From contig CALLIQ010000437.1 in assembly GCA_938008925.1 (NCBI GenBank), positions 1 through 6,870 on the forward strand: a DNA stretch of 6,870 nucleotides, read 5' to 3'. Of this stretch, positions 4,412 to 6,870 are shown piece after piece (the first letter of the stretch is position 1; each line of letters starts with the position of its first letter). A model generated the notes under the pieces. It was not told the origin of the DNA. It did no database searches and saw only the letters and a program-made list of their open reading frames with translations. This DNA is from an uncultured Acidimicrobiales bacterium (lineage in GTDB: Bacteria > Actinomycetota > Acidimicrobiia > Acidimicrobiales > SZUA-35). A program made the translations under genes and the position numbers.

Positions 4412-6061
4412 ATGGGAGCGCCGACCTCTCCGCTGCGATCCGTTCTTCGAGTGCTTCCCCTGGCTGTCCCGGGGCTCGCGTTTCTCGCGCTCGCGCTCTT
4501 CGACTTCATGCGCACGCCCTGGTTCGAGTCGCCGACCACGCTCTACTGGTTCGTCCTGATCATCACCGAGTTGTGCGCCCTTGGCGGCGCCATGGTGCTG
4601 GTGTCGGGCTGGCGACAACGCCTTCCCGAGTTGGCGGTGCTCGGCTCGACGATCGTGACCGTCTCCATCCTCCCCCTGGTGCACGGGCTCACCACGCCGG
4701 GCGTCCTCTACGAGGCGAATGAGGCCACCGCATTCTCGGTCGCCATCACGGTTCCCGCCGGACTGATCGCTGCCCTTCCTCTCACGCTGTCGCCCCGCTC
4801 GGCTCTGTCCATTGCGTTGCTCCGCCGGTGGCGGGCCTGGTCGCTCTCGACGGTGCTGGCCGTGAGCTCGGGTGCGGTGGCTCTTCTCGTGTGGCCAAAT
4901 GCGGTGACGGCACCCACTGCGGGCTCGCTACTGGCCATCGCCTTGATGGTCGCATCGGTCATCGGCACCTCGATCTGGGCCGTCCGCCACGTCCGGCTCT
5001 ATGAGATCGGCGGACGCAAGGGTTCGCTCGTGACCGCGGCGGCCGCGATGTACCTCGGCATGTCGACGATCGTGTGGAACGGGACCGAGGCGTACTCGAT
5101 CGCGTTCTGGGGCGCGCACGTGCTCGACGCGATCGGCGTGCTCGGGCTCATCGGCGGACTACTCAGCACGCACCGACAGCACACCTCGCTCACGGCGGTG
5201 ATGGGCCCGGTGATCGAGCGCGATCCCGCGGCCGCACTCGAGTGCGGACTCCACCCGCTCGTCCACCACTTCGTCTCCGAACTCGATCGCAAGGATCCGA
5301 TCACGCGCGACCACGTCGTGCGCGTCGCCGAACTGACCATGCGGGTCGGCGAGCGCGCTGGCATGAGCGGTGGAGATCTCCGAGCGCTCGGACTCGGCGC
5401 CTTGATGCACGACGTCGGGAAGCTGTTCGTCGCCGACGAGATCTTGAACAAGCCGGGGTCGCTCACCGATGCCGAGTTCGCAGCGATCAAGGATCACACC
5501 CGGTTCGGCGCCGAGCTCATGGCCGGGTCGCCCGTGCTCGAGCCAGCCGCCGGCTTCGTGCGCTGGCACCACGAACGCCCCGACGGCACCGGCTATCCCG
5601 ATGGACTCGTCGAGGCCGACATCCCCTTCGGCGTGACGTTGATCTCGGTATGCGACACCTGGGACGCGATGACCTTCACCCGCCAGTACCGCGAGGGCAT
5701 GCCGCTCGAGAAGGCGACAGCGATCCTGCGCGAGGGCGCCGGCGGTCAGTGGACGGTTCGCGCCGTCGACCTCCTCCTCGCCGAGATCGAGGAGAACGGT
5801 CCGGTCGAAACGCCGGTGCTGGATGGCGTCGGCCGCGGCGAACACGACGAGGTCGATGGCGGCAGCCACAAGGGCGGCGCGGAACATGGCGCTGCACACG
5901 ACGCTGGAGCCAGCGCCGCTGACACGGCCGTCGATGAGCACAACGCCGACACCTGCGTGTGCGGCGACGCTCTTCCGGTTGCGACGACAGTGGGCGCTGG
6001 ACGGACCTTCCCGACCGAGTCACCGGCCGAGCGGCTGATGGCTGTCACAGCCTCCCGGTAG
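4412..6061 (+). CDS. Eight-helix membrane HD-GYP domain protein, probable cyclic di-GMP phosphodiesterase
   Basis: The protein is 549 aa. Residues 1-252 hold about eight hydrophobic helices (roughly 10-32, 44-66, 74-96, 107-127, 143-161, 171-193, 203-223 and 230-252), forming an integral sensor-like domain I cannot name. A linker leads to an HD-GYP domain (about 281-463) with RDHVVRVAELTMRVG (H301), LMHDVGK (H333, D334, K337), DHTRFGAELM (H362), HHERPDGTGYPDG (386-398) and CDTWDAM (D415). All hallmark residues are intact, so hydrolysis of cyclic di-GMP by a metal centre is expected. No GGDEF or EAL domain is present. The C-terminal tail (about 464-549) is low-complexity and rich in His, Asp and Glu, with a CVC motif at 515-517. 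The ATG at 4412 comes just before the first helix. A GAGG at 4395-4398 lies 13 nt upstream, long for a ribosome site; an in-frame TTG at 4403 is an alternative. Upstream extension would overlap the divergent gene. Confidence 0.92.
   Translation: MGAPTSPLRSVLRVLPLAVPGLAFLALALFDFMRTPWFESPTTLYWFVLIITELCALGGAMVLVSGWRQRLPELAVLGSTIVTVSILPLVHGLTTPGVLYEANEATAFSVAITVPAGLIAALPLTLSPRSALSIALLRRWRAWSLSTVLAVSSGAVALLVWPNAVTAPTAGSLLAIALMVASVIGTSIWAVRHVRLYEIGGRKGSLVTAAAAMYLGMSTIVWNGTEAYSIAFWGAHVLDAIGVLGLIGGLLSTHRQHTSLTAVMGPVIERDPAAALECGLHPLVHHFVSELDRKDPITRDHVVRVAELTMRVGERAGMSGGDLRALGLGALMHDVGKLFVADEILNKPGSLTDAEFAAIKDHTRFGAELMAGSPVLEPAAGFVRWHHERPDGTGYPDGLVEADIPFGVTLISVCDTWDAMTFTRQYREGMPLEKATAILREGAGGQWTVRAVDLLLAEIEENGPVETPVLDGVGRGEHDEVDGGSHKGGAEHGAAHDAGASAADTAVDEHNADTCVCGDALPVATTVGAGRTFPTESPAERLMAVTASR
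6040..6052 (+). other. Short hairpin near the 3' end of the HD-GYP gene
   Basis: GGCTG and CAGCC pair around a TCA loop, inside the last codons of the HD-GYP gene and 7 bp before the -10-like box of the helicase gene. It has no T-run. It could be a protein-binding dyad in the helicase promoter, or chance. Confidence 0.2.
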
Positions 6062-6064
6062 CCT
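6059..6064 (+). promoter_or_regulatory. -10-like box (TAGCCT) for a possible leaderless helicase transcript
   Basis: TAGCCT fits TANNNT and ends 6 nt before the GTG at 6071, the same spacing seen for the bPH2-SHOCT gene. Its first three bases are the stop codon of the HD-GYP gene. No Shine-Dalgarno lies in the 9-bp gap, which supports either a leaderless message or translation coupled to the upstream gene. Confidence 0.35.
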
Positions 6065-6070
6065 CCCTGG

Positions 6071-6870
6071 GTGGATCGAGAGGGGCTCCTGGACGGGCTG
6101 AACGAACGCCAGATCGCAGCGGTCACCGCCGAGGGCGGGCCGCTCGTCGTGCTCGCCGGCGCTGGATCGGGCAAAACCCGAGTCCTCACCCGCCGCATCG
6201 CGTATCGGGTGGCCGATGGTCAGACCGACCCCCGCCGAGTGCTGGCGCTCACCTTCACTCGCAAGGCGGCGAGCGAACTCCGCCAGCGCCTGCGCGTGAT
6301 GGGCATGCGCGACGACGTCGTCGCCGGCACCTTCCACGCCATCGCCCTCACCCAGCTGCGGTCTCGTTGGGTCGAGCGCGGCATCACCCCGCCGACCCTG
6401 CTCGACCGCAAGATCCGATTCGTTGCGCAGCTCATGGGCCGACGAAGCAAGGCCGAACCGCTCGACGTCGTCGGTGAGATCGAGTGGGCCCGCGCCCGCC
6501 TCGTCGCTCCCCACGACTACGGCACTGCCGCCGACCTCGCTGGGCGCACGCCCCCGATGCCGCCCGACGATTTCGCCGAGTTGATGGAGTCGTTCCAACA
6601 GGAGAAGCGTCGGCGACGCCTCGTCGACTTCGACGATCTCCTCGCCCTCGCGATCCGAGATCTCCAGCAAGATGCGGACTACGCGAACGCGGTTCGTTGG
6701 CGTCACCGCCACCTCTACGTCGACGAGTTCCAAGACGTCAACCCACTTCAGTACGAACTGTTGCGGGCGTGGCGCGGCGACTCGTCCGACCTGTTCGTCG
6801 TCGGCGACCCGAACCAGGCCATCTACGGATGGAACGGCGCCGACCCCGAGCTCCTCCGGCGCTTCGCCCG
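6071..6870 (+). CDS. UvrD/PcrA-type superfamily 1 DNA helicase, N-terminal part (3' end outside window)
   Basis: This is an ATP-driven 3'-5' DNA helicase of the UvrD family, used in DNA repair and clearing of DNA-bound obstacles. The visible 266 residues carry motif Q (LNERQIAAV, 11-19), Walker A AGAGSGKT (29-36), motif Ia LTFTRKAA (60-67), motif Ib GTFHA (86-90), a FDDLL segment (187-191), motif II VDEFQD (217-222) and motif III VVGDPNQAIYGWNGA (243-257). Region 100-180 is the 1B subdomain. The second RecA domain lies beyond the edge, so PcrA, UvrD1 and the HRDC-bearing UvrD2 cannot be separated firmly. The short GTFHAIALTQLRSRW region resembles the actinobacterial UvrD2 branch. The start is the GTG at 6071, 9 bp after the HD-GYP stop and giving the usual short lead before motif Q. 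All key ATPase residues seen so far are intact. Confidence 0.95.
   Translation, partial: MDREGLLDGLNERQIAAVTAEGGPLVVLAGAGSGKTRVLTRRIAYRVADGQTDPRRVLALTFTRKAASELRQRLRVMGMRDDVVAGTFHAIALTQLRSRWVERGITPPTLLDRKIRFVAQLMGRRSKAEPLDVVGEIEWARARLVAPHDYGTAADLAGRTPPMPPDDFAELMESFQQEKRRRRLVDFDDLLALAIRDLQQDADYANAVRWRHRHLYVDEFQDVNPLQYELLRAWRGDSSDLFVVGDPNQAIYGWNGADPELLRRFA

Noticed and set aside
5159..5941. Open frame of 260 codons on the minus strand opposite the HD-GYP domain
   Set aside because: It is a mirror of a gene with intact HD-GYP motifs, and its product shows no domain or membrane pattern.
6020..6733. Open frame of 237 codons on the minus strand opposite the helicase
   Set aside because: The helicase motifs on the + strand are complete, and the antisense product is compositionally biased with no recognisable domain.

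Overview
The window is high-GC bacterial DNA with GTG starts, a UvrD-family helicase, a DUF2510 mini-protein, a bPH2-SHOCT membrane protein and an ACT-type malic enzyme. Together these suggest an actinobacterium, plausibly of the Acidimicrobiia (Ilumatobacter-like) group. That placement is inference from gene content and composition, not from a marker gene. I see no rRNA, tRNA, transposase, phage gene or CRISPR array.

Layout. The left edge holds the last 83 codons of a + strand gene that looks like the C-terminal half of a DUF559/VSR-like endonuclease-fold protein. A 181-bp convergent intergenic region follows, carrying two copies of a 47-bp repeat 70 bp apart. Five minus-strand genes then run from 4357 down to 436. 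In order of transcription they are: a bPH2-SHOCT membrane protein; a cytoplasmic BtuF-like helical-backbone metal-receptor protein; a 65-aa DUF2510 protein; a malic enzyme with an N-terminal ACT domain; and an exported, C-terminally anchored protein of unknown function. Gaps of 24-49 bp suggest two transcription units, split by the 121-bp gap at 2885-3005. On the + strand, starting at 4412, come an eight-helix membrane protein with a complete HD-GYP domain and a His/Asp/Glu-rich tail, and 9 bp after it the first 266 codons of a UvrD/PcrA-type helicase that runs off the right edge.

How the genes relate. The window reads as mostly ordinary chromosome rather than one dedicated system. Malic enzyme links C4 acids to pyruvate in the cytoplasm. 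The HD-GYP protein probably degrades cyclic di-GMP in response to a membrane signal. The helicase serves DNA repair. The most interesting non-coding signal is a perfect 9-bp inverted repeat, with half-sites 21 bp apart, between the divergent bPH2-SHOCT and HD-GYP genes. It covers a -10-like box placed 6 nt before a GTG start. A second such box and GTG pair precedes the helicase, which suggests leaderless transcripts. A third dyad would bury the ribosome binding site of the DUF2510 gene.
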